DNA of 34,084 bases. Source: Lachnospiraceae bacterium. Lineage in GTDB: Bacteria; Bacillota; Clostridia; Lachnospirales; Lachnospiraceae. Under the pieces are notes generated by a model. It searched no databases. It was not told where the DNA came from and saw only the letters and a program-made list of their open reading frames with translations. Both the position numbers and the translations under genes were made by a program. Shown piece by piece: positions 23,397 to 30,634 of the stretch (position 1 is its first letter; each line of letters starts with the position of its first letter). Where the stretch lies: assembly GCA_017433725.1 (NCBI GenBank), contig JAFRGQ010000061.1, positions 1 to 34,084 on the forward strand, read 5' to 3'.

Positions 23397-24329
23397 ATGC
23401 TGCCGATCACGACTGAGCATCAGAGATATTGGAATGATGCGACACGGGAGCTTTTTGATATATTTGCAGAAATGGGACTCTCTCCGCAGCCTACTCCAAA
23501 ATTCCTTAAGCAGCCTCAGTGTGCAAACTGCGGGCACTGTGCAATCGGCTGTCCGACGGGGATCAAGTGGGATACGAGGGACCTGATAGAGGAAACACTG
23601 AAAAAGGGAGCTGTACTTGAGAAGAATTGCCGTGTGAAGGAACTTGAAATCAGTGGCGGCGAGGTGACAGGTCTTGTCGCAACGCGCGGGCTTCGGGAAG
23701 TCAGATATCAGGCAGATATGTATATCCTTGCTGCGGGAGGATTCGGAACGCCGGTCATTCTCGAGAGTTCGGGGATTGAGTGCACGAGGACGCTATTTGT
23801 TGATCCGGTTCTCTGTGTGGCAGCGGTGCGAAAAGATTTCGGGCAGGACAGTCAGCTTCTCATGCCGTTTTACAGCAGGCAGGACGGGTATATGCTCTCG
23901 CCCTATATGGACTATCTTAGCTTTTTCTTTGACAGAAGATGGAGATATCCAAAGAGTGACATCATCAGTCTGATGATCAAGATGGCTGATGACAGCGAGG
24001 GTGCGGCTGAGGGGAGAGCGATTCATAAAGGTGTCACGGAAGTTGATAAGGAGAGGCTTAAGAGAGGTGTGAGGCAGTGTAGGCAGATCCTGGCTCGCAT
24101 GGGCAACAGGAGGGAAGAGACTTTTCTGGGAATACTGAATGCGGGACACCCCGGCGGAATGCTGCCGCTGGGATCGGATTCAGCCAATAGCCTTCATGAT
24201 GCGCGGCTTCCCGGAAATCTGTATGTTGCTGACTCGACGGTTTTCCCGGAGGCAGCGGGACTGCCTCCAATTCTGACGATCATGGCGCTGTCCATGAAGG
24301 TGGCGGGGAAGGTGAGAGAAAGACTATAA
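23397..24329 (+). pseudogene. Truncated GMC oxidoreductase with a [4Fe-4S]-like motif
   Basis: The C-terminal two thirds of a glucose-methanol-choline family flavoprotein, ending with the family signature HPGGMLPLGSDSANSL, then GNLYVADSTVFPEAAG and LPPILTIMALSMKVA. The N-terminal FAD-binding GxGxxG is missing, so it should not bind FAD. Near its start is C42-x2-C45-x2-C48-x3-C52-P, a ferredoxin-type cluster motif unusual for GMC enzymes. The open frame extends upstream of the first ATG into the junction with the SDR fragment, confirming 5' truncation. Its neighbours suggest a lost redox gene pair. Confidence 0.75.
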
Positions 24330-24364
24330 TCGCCGGCGCAGAAATCTCGTGGTTTCAAGCCCAT

Positions 24365-24982
24365 TTACAAAACGAGATTCTCCCAGTCAATCCTCTCGTT
24401 CCTGTAAAAGAATTCACGGTCATGTTGACTTATTTTACGGATTACGCGGCACGGATTTCCGTATGCAACAACGTCGGCAGGGACATCTCTCGTCACGATG
24501 CTCCCTGCACCGATGACAGAATTATCTCCGATTGTGACGCCGGGAACTATTATAACGCCGGTCCCGATCCAGACATTGTTGCCTATACGTACTTCTTTGT
24601 TATACTGCAGCATTCTTTCCCGGAGTTCCGGATCGATGGGGTGATTGGCTGTCGCGACAGTGACATTTGGTCCGAACATTACTTTATTTCCGATGTAAAT
24701 CGGGGCATCGTCGACCAGTGTCAGGTTGAAATTAGCGTAGCAGTAGTCGCCCATATACACATTTTTGCCTGCCCAATTTGCGCGGAGAGGGGGCTCGATG
24801 TAGCAGCCTTCTCCGATGCTGCCGAACATTTTTTTCAGCAGTGCCTGCCGCTTTTCGCCTTCCGACGGTCTTGTGTCATTGAAGTCATACAGAAGATCAA
24901 GATAGCCGGTCTGCTCGGTCATGATATCGCTGTCGCCCGGATCGTAGATCAGGCCTTTATCCATTCTTTCCCGCTGTGTCAT
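24365..24982 (-). CDS. Sugar O-acetyltransferase (maltose/galactoside acetyltransferase family)
   Basis: A 205-residue left-handed beta-helix acetyltransferase. The N-terminal Mac domain (about 5-60, MDKGLIYDPGDSDIMTEQ) is followed by hexapeptide repeats (about 75-185) with catalytic H114 in ATANHPID. It ends with the family's AYGNPCRVIRKI. Uses acetyl-CoA to acetylate glucose, maltose or galactosides. AAAGGAG lies 6 nt before ATG. The next gene upstream on the same strand is a membrane protein 119 bp away; co-transcription is possible. Confidence 0.92.
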   Translation of the reverse strand: MTQRERMDKGLIYDPGDSDIMTEQTGYLDLLYDFNDTRPSEGEKRQALLKKMFGSIGEGCYIEPPLRANWAGKNVYMGDYCYANFNLTLVDDAPIYIGNKVMFGPNVTVATANHPIDPELRERMLQYNKEVRIGNNVWIGTGVIIVPGVTIGDNSVIGAGSIVTRDVPADVVAYGNPCRVIRKISQHDREFFYRNERIDWENLVL

Positions 24983-25101
24983 ATTTACTCCTTTCGGTCG
25001 TGGTCACAAATATTCCATTATCCTGCGAGGCTGGTCAGTCTCGCGAAGCCCCGGCCGACGAAGTCGTCCGTGGGTACATCACGATATGAATTCTTTATCA
25101 A

Positions 25102-25587
25102 TCAGGATTCATTTGTGATTTCTGCATCGGCAGGCAGTCTTTGCATAATATAAGATTGTACAAAATCCATATCTTCTGCCGGAACATATATCCGGTTAGT
25201 TGTGAGATTTCCGATCAGCTCAATATATCCCGGGGTAACTATCATCTTTTTTATTTTTTTGAATTCCGAGTAGATAGAGCTCTTTCCGTAACCGGACTTG
25301 ACATATTCATCATTCATTAAATACTGTTCGTGAGGGTCCGATGCCGAGTATTGGAAATACAGCAGGGGCAGGGCTATTACCAGAATGACTGCGATTGGTA
25401 TGAGCGGAACCCATATGTCTTTCTGCATGCCGTGCGACGCAGGCATGAAAAGATAAACCGACGCTATAAAAACAACAAGAAAAGCACATCCCCAGAGCCC
25501 TTTTCTTGTTGATCGGCGATGAAATTCTTTATCGATGCTACAGGACCAGATATATGAATTGTCTGCCCTCGGTGTGACTCTGTCCAT
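25102..25587 (-). CDS. Two-TM membrane protein, YcxB-like
   Basis: A 161-residue protein of unknown function. It has two adjacent hydrophobic helices (about 31-50 and 62-80), then a soluble C-terminal half with EFKKIKKMIVTPGYIELIG and RIYVPAEDM. That pattern matches YcxB-like C-terminal (PH-like) domains. AAAGGAAG precedes the ATG. Its promoter is bracketed by an 8-bp inverted repeat (25631-25661), implying a dedicated repressor. Confidence 0.7.
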   Translation of the reverse strand: MDRVTPRADNSYIWSCSIDKEFHRRSTRKGLWGCAFLVVFIASVYLFMPASHGMQKDIWVPLIPIAVILVIALPLLYFQYSASDPHEQYLMNDEYVKSGYGKSSIYSEFKKIKKMIVTPGYIELIGNLTTNRIYVPAEDMDFVQSYIMQRLPADAEITNES

Positions 25588-25630
25588 TCTTTTCTTCCTT
25601 TCTTTGTCAGTGTGATACTGATCCGCCGTG

Positions 25631-25673
25631 CCTAAGATACATACAATTATAACATCTTAGGTTAGGGTTGCAA
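25631..25673 (-). promoter_or_regulatory. Promoter of the YcxB-like gene embedded in an inverted repeat
   Basis: On the minus strand TTGCAA (25668-25673) and TATAAT (25646-25651) are 16 bp apart. CCTAAGAT (25631-25638) and ATCTTAGG (25654-25661) form a perfect 8-bp inverted repeat with the -10 between its arms. A repressor binding this dyad would block the promoter. The regulator is not identified. Confidence 0.6.
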
Positions 25674-25707
25674 TAACATCGCAATTTCGGTCGTCCCTAA
25701 AATGATG

Positions 25708-25838
25708 TATAATATTTCTGAAAAAATAGTTCGGGACCCGCGAGGATGCATAGGGATTCGGTTTAGAATCATGATAGCTGACGTTGGCTTTAAGTCCCGC
25801 GCCAAATCTTGCAAGCGAGATTTGTTTGATAAAGGAGT
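25708..25838 (+). promoter_or_regulatory. Promoter and folded leader of the thioesterase gene
   Basis: A TATAAT at 25708-25713 with a weak -35 could drive the thioesterase. The leader holds CGGGAC/GTCCCG (25732-25737 with 25794-25799) enclosing GATTC/GAATC (25755-25770). A near-perfect palindrome CAAATCT...AGATTTG follows at about 25803-25824, then AAAGGAG at 25832-25838. No known riboswitch class is recognised. Confidence 0.45.
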
Positions 25839-25844
25839 TTTGTT

Positions 25845-26633
25845 ATGTTTGAATTCACTTCCCGTGTACGCTATTCAGAGTGTGCCCCGGATTACAGGCT
25901 CTCACTGGCCGGTCTGGTCAATTATCTGCAGGACTGTGCTGTCTTCCATGCGGAGGATGTGGGACGAAGCGGACAGCAGCTGAAAAAAGAACATTTAGCC
26001 TGGATGATTAACGGATGGCAGATCAAAGCCCTGCGATATCCTGAACATGGGGAGTTTATTACTACCCGCACCTGGGCTCACGGATTCCGCGGACTAGAAG
26101 CGATGCGAAACTTTACAATCAAGGATGAAAAAGGGAATTTGATAGCCTGCGCTGACTCGCGCTGGTGCTATTTTGATACGGAGGCCGGCCGACCAATCAG
26201 GATACCGCAGTCGGAGATTGATGCATATGGAATCGAAGAAGGACTCGAGATGGAGAAGGCTCCACGCCATATAAGGCTTCCGAAGGAGAATATCGTGGAA
26301 AAGATGCCGTTTAAGGTGCGTACTATTCACCTTGATTCAAACGGTCACGTCAACAATGAGCAGTACATTAACATGGCGCTTGCATATCTCCCTGCGGGAA
26401 TTAAAGCCAGGGAGCTGCGTGTCGAATATCTGCGGCAGGCACGTCTCGGTGATATGTTGAGTCCTAAATTCTACCACAATGGGGAGGAATACATTATTTG
26501 GCTTGAGATAGAGGGGCAGGCGTGCGCAATCATGCAGTTTTTCATCTCTGACGTGGATATAAAACCGCCTCGGAAGTTGGAAGTTCCCGACGTAATACCG
26601 AAGCAGAGTCCAAAACCTGCTGTATTTCGGTAA
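25845..26633 (+). CDS. Acyl-ACP thioesterase
   Basis: A 262-residue double hot-dog-fold thioesterase of the bacterial acyl-ACP type. The catalytic motif HLDSNGHVNN (162-171: D164, N166, H168) and the N-terminal ECAPDYRLSLAGLVNYLQD substrate-side helix region are intact. It releases fatty acids from acyl carrier protein, ending synthesis at a chosen chain length. Start is set by AAAGGAG 6 nt upstream. The last twelve codons fall inside the first of three 73-bp repeats, so the C-terminal tail (KQSPKPAVFR) may be repeat-derived rather than ancestral. Confidence 0.92.
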   Translation: MFEFTSRVRYSECAPDYRLSLAGLVNYLQDCAVFHAEDVGRSGQQLKKEHLAWMINGWQIKALRYPEHGEFITTRTWAHGFRGLEAMRNFTIKDEKGNLIACADSRWCYFDTEAGRPIRIPQSEIDAYGIEEGLEMEKAPRHIRLPKENIVEKMPFKVRTIHLDSNGHVNNEQYINMALAYLPAGIKARELRVEYLRQARLGDMLSPKFYHNGEEYIIWLEIEGQACAIMQFFISDVDIKPPRKLEVPDVIPKQSPKPAVFR

Positions 26634-26778
26634 ATGGCAGGTGAGGAAGCAGGAAAAGCAAGTAAGCACTACCGAAGCAGATGGCCAAACCTGCTGTACT
26701 TCGGTAAAAGACAGGTGAGGGAGCAGGAAAAGCAAAAAAATTACCGAAGTAAAGCAGAAAATCCGCTCTACTTCGGTA
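26596..26778. repeat. Three 73-bp tandem repeats with hairpins; last unit is a terminator
   Basis: Units begin at 26596, 26670 and 26742 (spacing 74 and 72 bp). Each carries TACCGAAG...CTTCGGTA arms (26596-26632, 26670-26706, 26742-26778) and the first two share GCAGG-GAGCAGGAAAAGCAA downstream. The arms in unit 3 form a perfect 10-bp stem. Read on the minus strand unit 3 is followed by ATTTTTTT (26733-26741), making it a good terminator for the phosphatase gene. Unit 1 overlaps the thioesterase stop codon. Confidence 0.85.
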
Positions 26779-26850
26779 TTTCTATTTTGCGTCAATGTTT
26801 TTGTTACAATACACAAATGCACGGGATTCTGTTTCACGAGGATCTATGTC

Positions 26851-28491
26851 TTATATCTCTTCAGCCTTTTCCTCCACAACCGCTTCCTCGCTTACCTCTT
26901 CAGCCCCCACATAGTAGAACCCAAGCATCGTCAGATCGTCGAACTGCGGCGCACCGTCCACGAACTCGTCGACCTTCTTTCTGATCTCCTTCAGGACATC
27001 CTGAGGATTCAGGGTGGTCAGCTGCTCGGCCGCCTCGAGCAAGCGATCTTTGCCGAACTGGCTCGAATCTTCACGCTCAGCCTCCGTCACACCGTCCGTG
27101 TACTGGAAGAGGAAGCTTCCTTTATCGAGAGTCAGCTCATAATCGCGGTAGCGTGAGAACTCTATAGCCGCGAGCGGCAGCCCGCAGTGTGTCTCAACGT
27201 ATTCCCAGACCCCTCCGTTATAGAGAAGAGTGCGGGAGTGACCGGCGTTTGCATATGTGAGCTTCCCGGTCGATAGCTCCACGCAGCCGAGCCAGACTGT
27301 CACGAACATGTTTTCAGGATTGTTCTCGATAATGTGTTGATTGGCGTTCGAGAGGATTTTCGATGGCAGGGTCTCGAACTGAGCAGCATTACGGATCGCC
27401 ATTCTGGACACCATCATGAACAGGGACGCAGGAATACCCTTGCCGGATACATCGGCAATCACGAGATAGATGTGGTCCTCGTCCGGCATGAAGAAGTCAT
27501 AGAAATCTCCGCCGACATCTTTTGCCGGAGTCATAGAGGCGTAGATATCGAAATCATGCCTGTCCGGAAATGCCGGGAAATTATTCGGCAGATAACTTCC
27601 CTGAATCCTGGCTGCCAGTGAGAGTTCGGCTGCCAGATGCTCCTTTTCGACTGCTTCTTTAGCTCGTTCGTCAATATAGAAATCGATTCTGTTCATCATA
27701 TCATGGGAAGAATCGGAAAGACGTTTTATCTCATCGTCGAACATATAACGGTAATCGCTCTTCTTATAATGCCCGTTCTCATAGGAATCCACTTCTGAAG
27801 TGAGAACCCGGATTGGATGGACGACCGTGTTGCTCAGAATGAAGAACAAAATTGTTATGAGAATGATGAGCAGACCTGCCATGATGCCTGCGATTCTTCC
27901 GGTAAGATTGAAGATAAGAGTGTTGACACGGTGCAAATTAGTATCTGACTCTATCATGGCAGCTGTTTTACCTTCGGAATCCAGGATTGGCGTCCAGACA
28001 GTAAAGGAGTCTGAGTAAGTATCTCCGCCATAGGAGATTGCTAAGGTCTCGTCGGTTGCCTTAGCCTGTTGCACATCCGGGAGAAAATACTCATAGTCAA
28101 AATCTGTGTAGTCGTAAATCTCTCCGAACTTGGCTATTGTACCGGGGTCATCTCTTGATGCCTGTGCTTCCAACACGTAGACAAAATAGGTATCGTAAGG
28201 AACGACCAGATACAAAAACTCCATATCGGTTGATTTTTCTTTTACTTCATTAAAACGATCGAGCAGCTCTTCAAAATCCTGACTTTTCTTACCGCTTTCG
28301 ACCATGGAAACAATAGCTTCGCCGTCTATATCAGCGGCGAGGATGTTCAGAGTTTCCAGGGTTTCGGTACGGTATAAGTCGACATATAAATCACGGAACA
28401 TTTTGCTGGTCAGACGGATAAGGAGTATACCGATTATCAGAACTGAGACCAGAACGATAAGAAGAATTCGTTCGCGCAACTTTAATTTCAT
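26851..28491 (-). CDS. Membrane sensor PP2C/SpoIIE-type serine phosphatase with HAMP
   Basis: About 546 residues. TM1 (about 8-26), an extracellular sensor region (27-190), TM2 (about 195-219), HAMP starting VVHPIRVLTSEVDSY, a coiled linker, then a SpoIIE phosphatase domain. Metal-binding acidic motifs are present: GGDFYDFF, IADVSGKGIPASLFM, YTDGVTEAE, FDDLTMLG. Such RsbU/RsbP-like enzymes dephosphorylate anti-sigma-factor antagonists in response to signals. No antagonist or anti-sigma gene lies nearby. ATG 28491 is preferred over 28593: it opens with KLKLRERILL directly before TM1 and has GGGGG upstream. The tail is strongly acidic. Confidence 0.88.
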   Translation of the reverse strand: MKLKLRERILLIVLVSVLIIGILLIRLTSKMFRDLYVDLYRTETLETLNILAADIDGEAIVSMVESGKKSQDFEELLDRFNEVKEKSTDMEFLYLVVPYDTYFVYVLEAQASRDDPGTIAKFGEIYDYTDFDYEYFLPDVQQAKATDETLAISYGGDTYSDSFTVWTPILDSEGKTAAMIESDTNLHRVNTLIFNLTGRIAGIMAGLLIILITILFFILSNTVVHPIRVLTSEVDSYENGHYKKSDYRYMFDDEIKRLSDSSHDMMNRIDFYIDERAKEAVEKEHLAAELSLAARIQGSYLPNNFPAFPDRHDFDIYASMTPAKDVGGDFYDFFMPDEDHIYLVIADVSGKGIPASLFMMVSRMAIRNAAQFETLPSKILSNANQHIIENNPENMFVTVWLGCVELSTGKLTYANAGHSRTLLYNGGVWEYVETHCGLPLAAIEFSRYRDYELTLDKGSFLFQYTDGVTEAEREDSSQFGKDRLLEAAEQLTTLNPQDVLKEIRKKVDEFVDGAPQFDDLTMLGFYYVGAEEVSEEAVVEEKAEEI

Positions 28492-28492
28492 G

Positions 28493-28512
28493 CAAATACC
28501 CCCGCGTATTTG
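28493..28512 (-). promoter_or_regulatory. Hairpin presenting the phosphatase Shine-Dalgarno
   Basis: CAAATAC and GTATTTG (7 bp, perfect) flank a 6-nt loop. On the mRNA the G-run used as ribosome binding site begins in that loop and ends at the first base of the stem. The hairpin begins one base upstream of ATG 28491, so folding would affect initiation. Confidence 0.5.
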
Positions 28513-28525
28513 TAATGACAGCCTT

Positions 28526-28554
28526 ATAATACTATGATACTTCTGGCACTGTAA
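28526..28554 (-). promoter_or_regulatory. Probable promoter of the phosphatase gene
   Basis: On the minus strand TTACAG (28549-28554) and TATTAT (28526-28531), 17-bp spacer. A second TATAAT occurs further upstream, near 28560, without a clear -35. Confidence 0.45.
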
Positions 28555-28570
28555 CCATATTATAGCACAA

Positions 28571-28617
28571 AAAGCCATTTTCGATGCAGACATGTCTGCC
28601 TGCCCGAAAATGGCTTT
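28571..28617 (-). terminator. Terminator of the double-glycine peptide gene
   Basis: A 13-bp perfect stem (28571-28583 with 28605-28617) whose loop contains the palindrome GCAGACATGTCTGC. On the minus strand T5 follows. It separates the peptide gene from the phosphatase gene. Confidence 0.8.
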
Positions 28618-28633
28618 GCTTTTTCAATAAGAT

Positions 28634-28852
28634 TTAAAGAAAGATACCGCCTGAGTTTTTCTTTTTTGCGCCCGGTCCGCGTTTTCCGACCAGTTCTTCT
28701 TCATCGCTCTCTCCTGATAAGTCATCGAGAAGATTATCGATATCCTCTTCACTGACTGCCACGCCGCCGACTACATGTCTTAACTTCTCATCCGGAAGCT
28801 GATTCTCAACCTTAACCTGGTCAATTGAATCTTTCATAAACTTGTTTGCCAT
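28634..28852 (-). CDS. Double-glycine leader peptide, putative secreted or RiPP precursor
   Basis: A 72-residue protein. The N-terminal part has the double-glycine leader pattern: LPDEKLRHVVGG, with the GG at 29-30, as in precursors cut by C39-peptidase ABC exporters and in some RiPP leaders. The remaining 42 residues have an acidic block (35-53, SEEDIDNLLDD) then a basic Gly/Pro-rich tail (56-72, ending NSGGIFL). There is no cysteine, so lanthionine or sactipeptide chemistry is excluded. No maturase or exporter gene is in the window. AAAGGAG gives a clear start. It has its own promoter and terminator. A plain small acidic protein cannot be ruled out. Confidence 0.6.
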   Translation of the reverse strand: MANKFMKDSIDQVKVENQLPDEKLRHVVGGVAVSEEDIDNLLDDLSGESDEEELVGKRGPGAKKKNSGGIFL

Positions 28853-28867
28853 AGTGCTCTCCTTTCA

Positions 28868-28901
28868 ACATGTTCACAAACATGTAGGTTACTTAATTAT
28901 A
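28868..28901 (-). promoter_or_regulatory. Promoter and leader hairpin of the double-glycine peptide gene
   Basis: A minus-strand TATAAT (28896-28901) has only a weak -35 (TTTCAC-like) 17 bp upstream. Just before the ribosome binding site ACATGTT/AACATGT (28868-28885) makes a 7-bp hairpin with a 4-nt loop, which could be an operator or a translational control structure. Confidence 0.5.
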
Positions 28902-29007
28902 CAGTATTTTTTGATGTCGTGAAATAACATTTGGCTTACTTCTTATACAAGTCTGAGGCTTCTTTAAAGCCCTGCGGGGAAGACTTGCACAAAAAAATTT
29001 CCAGTCG
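28902..29007. other. Non-coding spacer between divergent genes
   Basis: Holds a nested structure, CAAGTCT/AGACTTG (28948-28954 with 28981-28987) around GGCTT/AAGCC (28957-28971). No T-run adjoins it. No gene is visible. Confidence 0.4.
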
Positions 29008-29037
29008 TTGACAATGGAACTGCGGCCGTGCTATTTT
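29008..29037 (+). promoter_or_regulatory. Promoter of the FNT channel gene
   Basis: TTGACA (29008-29013) and TATTTT (29032-29037), 18-bp spacer (or CTATTT with 17). The following leader of about 110 nt has a CTTCGGT/ACCGAGG pairing and competing smaller stems, so attenuation is conceivable. GGGAGG at 29137-29142 is the binding site. Confidence 0.6.
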
Positions 29038-29152
29038 TGTAGCTGTTCTTCGGTAAGAGCTGTTTACACGGGAGTTCTTGACCGAGGCAGTTGTCTTATT
29101 TAACTGTCATATATTTATACGGGTGAAAATTGAGTCGGGAGGAATTTTTTTT

Positions 29153-29773
29153 ATGAATTTTAAAAAAATTTTTATTTCGTCCATTCTTGCGGGTTTCTGC
29201 ATCGGCCTTGGCGGCATGCTGTTCCTTGCAATGGACGATAAGGTGATCGGCGCATCGCTGTTCTCAACGGGCCTGTTCGTCATATGCACGAACGGATATC
29301 ATCTGTTCACCGGCAAGGTCTGTTATGCTTTTCAGAATGACGCATCTTATGCGGTGACGCTTCCGGTCATCTGGATCGGAAACCTGATCGGTACCGGCGG
29401 GGTGGCGGCTATCGTGAGGCTGTCCCGCGCGAAAGGTCTCGCCGAGAAGGCTGCATCAATCTGTGAGGTAAAGGCAAATGACAGCCTGCTGAGCCTGTTC
29501 CTGCTCGGCATCCTGTGTAATATCTTCATATTTATTGCTGTCGACGGATTTAAAAATGACCAGCACGAGATCGCCAAGTACGCCGCGATCTTCCTCGGCG
29601 TCGTGGGATTCATCCTCTGCGGGGCGGAGCACTGCGTCGCGGATATGTTCTACTATCATGTGGCGGGCGTCTGGTCGGTCGACATGATCATCCGTCTTCT
29701 CGTGATTACTGCCGGAAATGTTGTGGGCGGGATTATGGCGGAGCGCCTCCGCACGGTAGTGGTTGGGAACTAA
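29153..29773 (+). CDS. Short formate/nitrite transporter (FNT) family channel
   Basis: About 206 residues, with hydrophobic segments throughout. Conserved FNT features include AGFCIGLGG in the first helix, GLFVICTNGYHLFTGKV, the central histidine in CGAEHCVADMFYY, and the closing VITAGNVVGGI. FNT proteins are pentameric channels for formate, nitrite or hydrosulfide; the substrate here is open. It is shorter than the usual 250-285, mainly by lacking an N-terminal cytoplasmic part. An in-frame upstream start at 29078 would add 25 residues, but GGGAGG ahead of ATG 29153 and the start of homology favour the short form. Confidence 0.85.
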   Translation: MNFKKIFISSILAGFCIGLGGMLFLAMDDKVIGASLFSTGLFVICTNGYHLFTGKVCYAFQNDASYAVTLPVIWIGNLIGTGGVAAIVRLSRAKGLAEKAASICEVKANDSLLSLFLLGILCNIFIFIAVDGFKNDQHEIAKYAAIFLGVVGFILCGAEHCVADMFYYHVAGVWSVDMIIRLLVITAGNVVGGIMAERLRTVVVGN

Positions 29774-29862
29774 TGGTAAGCGAAAGCGTCCCGACGATGC
29801 ATTATTTAATGATAAGACTGCATGAGGAATCTGCGTGGGAAGTTTAAGTCACCGGTTAAAAG

Positions 29863-29905
29863 AAAAGAGCCGGGCTTCTGAAATTCAGAAGCTCAGCTCT
29901 TTTTT
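29863..29905. terminator. Bidirectional terminator between FNT and ABC permease genes
   Basis: AAAAGAGC/GCTCTTTT (29863-29870 with 29896-29903) enclosing GCTTCTGA/TCAGAAGC (29874-29881 with 29885-29892), followed by a T-run to 29905. One arm overlaps the last codons and stop of the minus-strand permease gene. Confidence 0.85.
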
Positions 29906-30634
29906 GTTGAAGAAAACCGCCGTCAACACCAAAAACGTCAGCACATACACCACTACCCCAATCAGCACCTTCAACACCGCATACCCCGGCATTCCAAGCA
30001 TGAAGTCCGAAAATGCCATATTCCCGATAGCGTTGTAATCGAGCCTGTTAAGGTGAAATTTCTGAACAAACTCCATTGTGTTGCTCGCAAACTGAATCAG
30101 CTCCGGAATCAGCACGGATGTCGCAAGGAAGATGAACACGCCAACCGCGGAATTCTCCATTAAAAATATGAAAAATGCGGCGAATGTAATATTGCCGATC
30201 ATGTCATAAATATTCATAAGGTACCTGAATGCCAGAATCTTGGTCTCGAATCCGGTCAGCGGTACTCTGAAGACCAGCATCAGAACCAGCGCTATAACTG
30301 CATAAAAGATATTTACCGCTATAACGAGCAGCACCACATCTATGAACTTTGCCAGAATGATATTGGTCAGTGAATAACCGCGGCCTATGAGCGTGGTCAT
30401 GGCCATGGAGCGAAGCTCGTCGCCGTACACGGAAAGGAGAATTACCGCTCCGACCAGAATAAGGACCATGCCGTCATTACCGAAATAATTCAAAAATCTG
30501 AAGCCGGTGAGCTCGTCTTTGGAATGATGATAAAAAAGAACTGCAGTATTGATGATCAGCGGGACAGCCATCATGATCCACAACAATTTTTTCTGTATGA
30601 TTCGTCTGAAGTCAGCTCTAATAATGTTAATCAA
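29885..30634 (-). CDS. ABC-2 type permease (second of the pair)
   Basis: A 249-residue membrane protein, with about six transmembrane helices, starting MINIIRADFRRIIQKK and ending VFFNKKELSF. It is paralogous to the 239-residue neighbour, sharing GDELRS-, GRGYSLT- and NKKE-type segments at matching places. Pairs like this form the membrane half of exporters for peptides or antibiotics (bacitracin/lantibiotic-immunity type). Overlaps the upstream permease gene by 4 bp. Its ATPase is apparently lost in the chimeric gene upstream. The 3' end is built into a terminator stem. Confidence 0.85.
   Translation of the reverse strand: MINIIRADFRRIIQKKLLWIMMAVPLIINTAVLFYHHSKDELTGFRFLNYFGNDGMVLILVGAVILLSVYGDELRSMAMTTLIGRGYSLTNIILAKFIDVVLLVIAVNIFYAVIALVLMLVFRVPLTGFETKILAFRYLMNIYDMIGNITFAAFFIFLMENSAVGVFIFLATSVLIPELIQFASNTMEFVQKFHLNRLDYNAIGNMAFSDFMLGMPGYAVLKVLIGVVVYVLTFLVLTAVFFNKKELSF

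Noticed and set aside
24422-25153. 243-codon plus-strand frame
   Set aside because: Antisense to the O-acetyltransferase, which has clear motifs; no homology seen in the plus frame.
26634-26984. 116-codon frame starting right at the thioesterase stop
   Set aside because: It reads through the tandem repeats and into the antisense of the phosphatase gene; low-complexity Pro-rich end and no binding site.
28868-28885. LexA box upstream of the double-glycine peptide
   Set aside because: The dyad is ACATGTT-4-AACATGT; the GAAC and GTTC halves are not in the required orientation and spacing.
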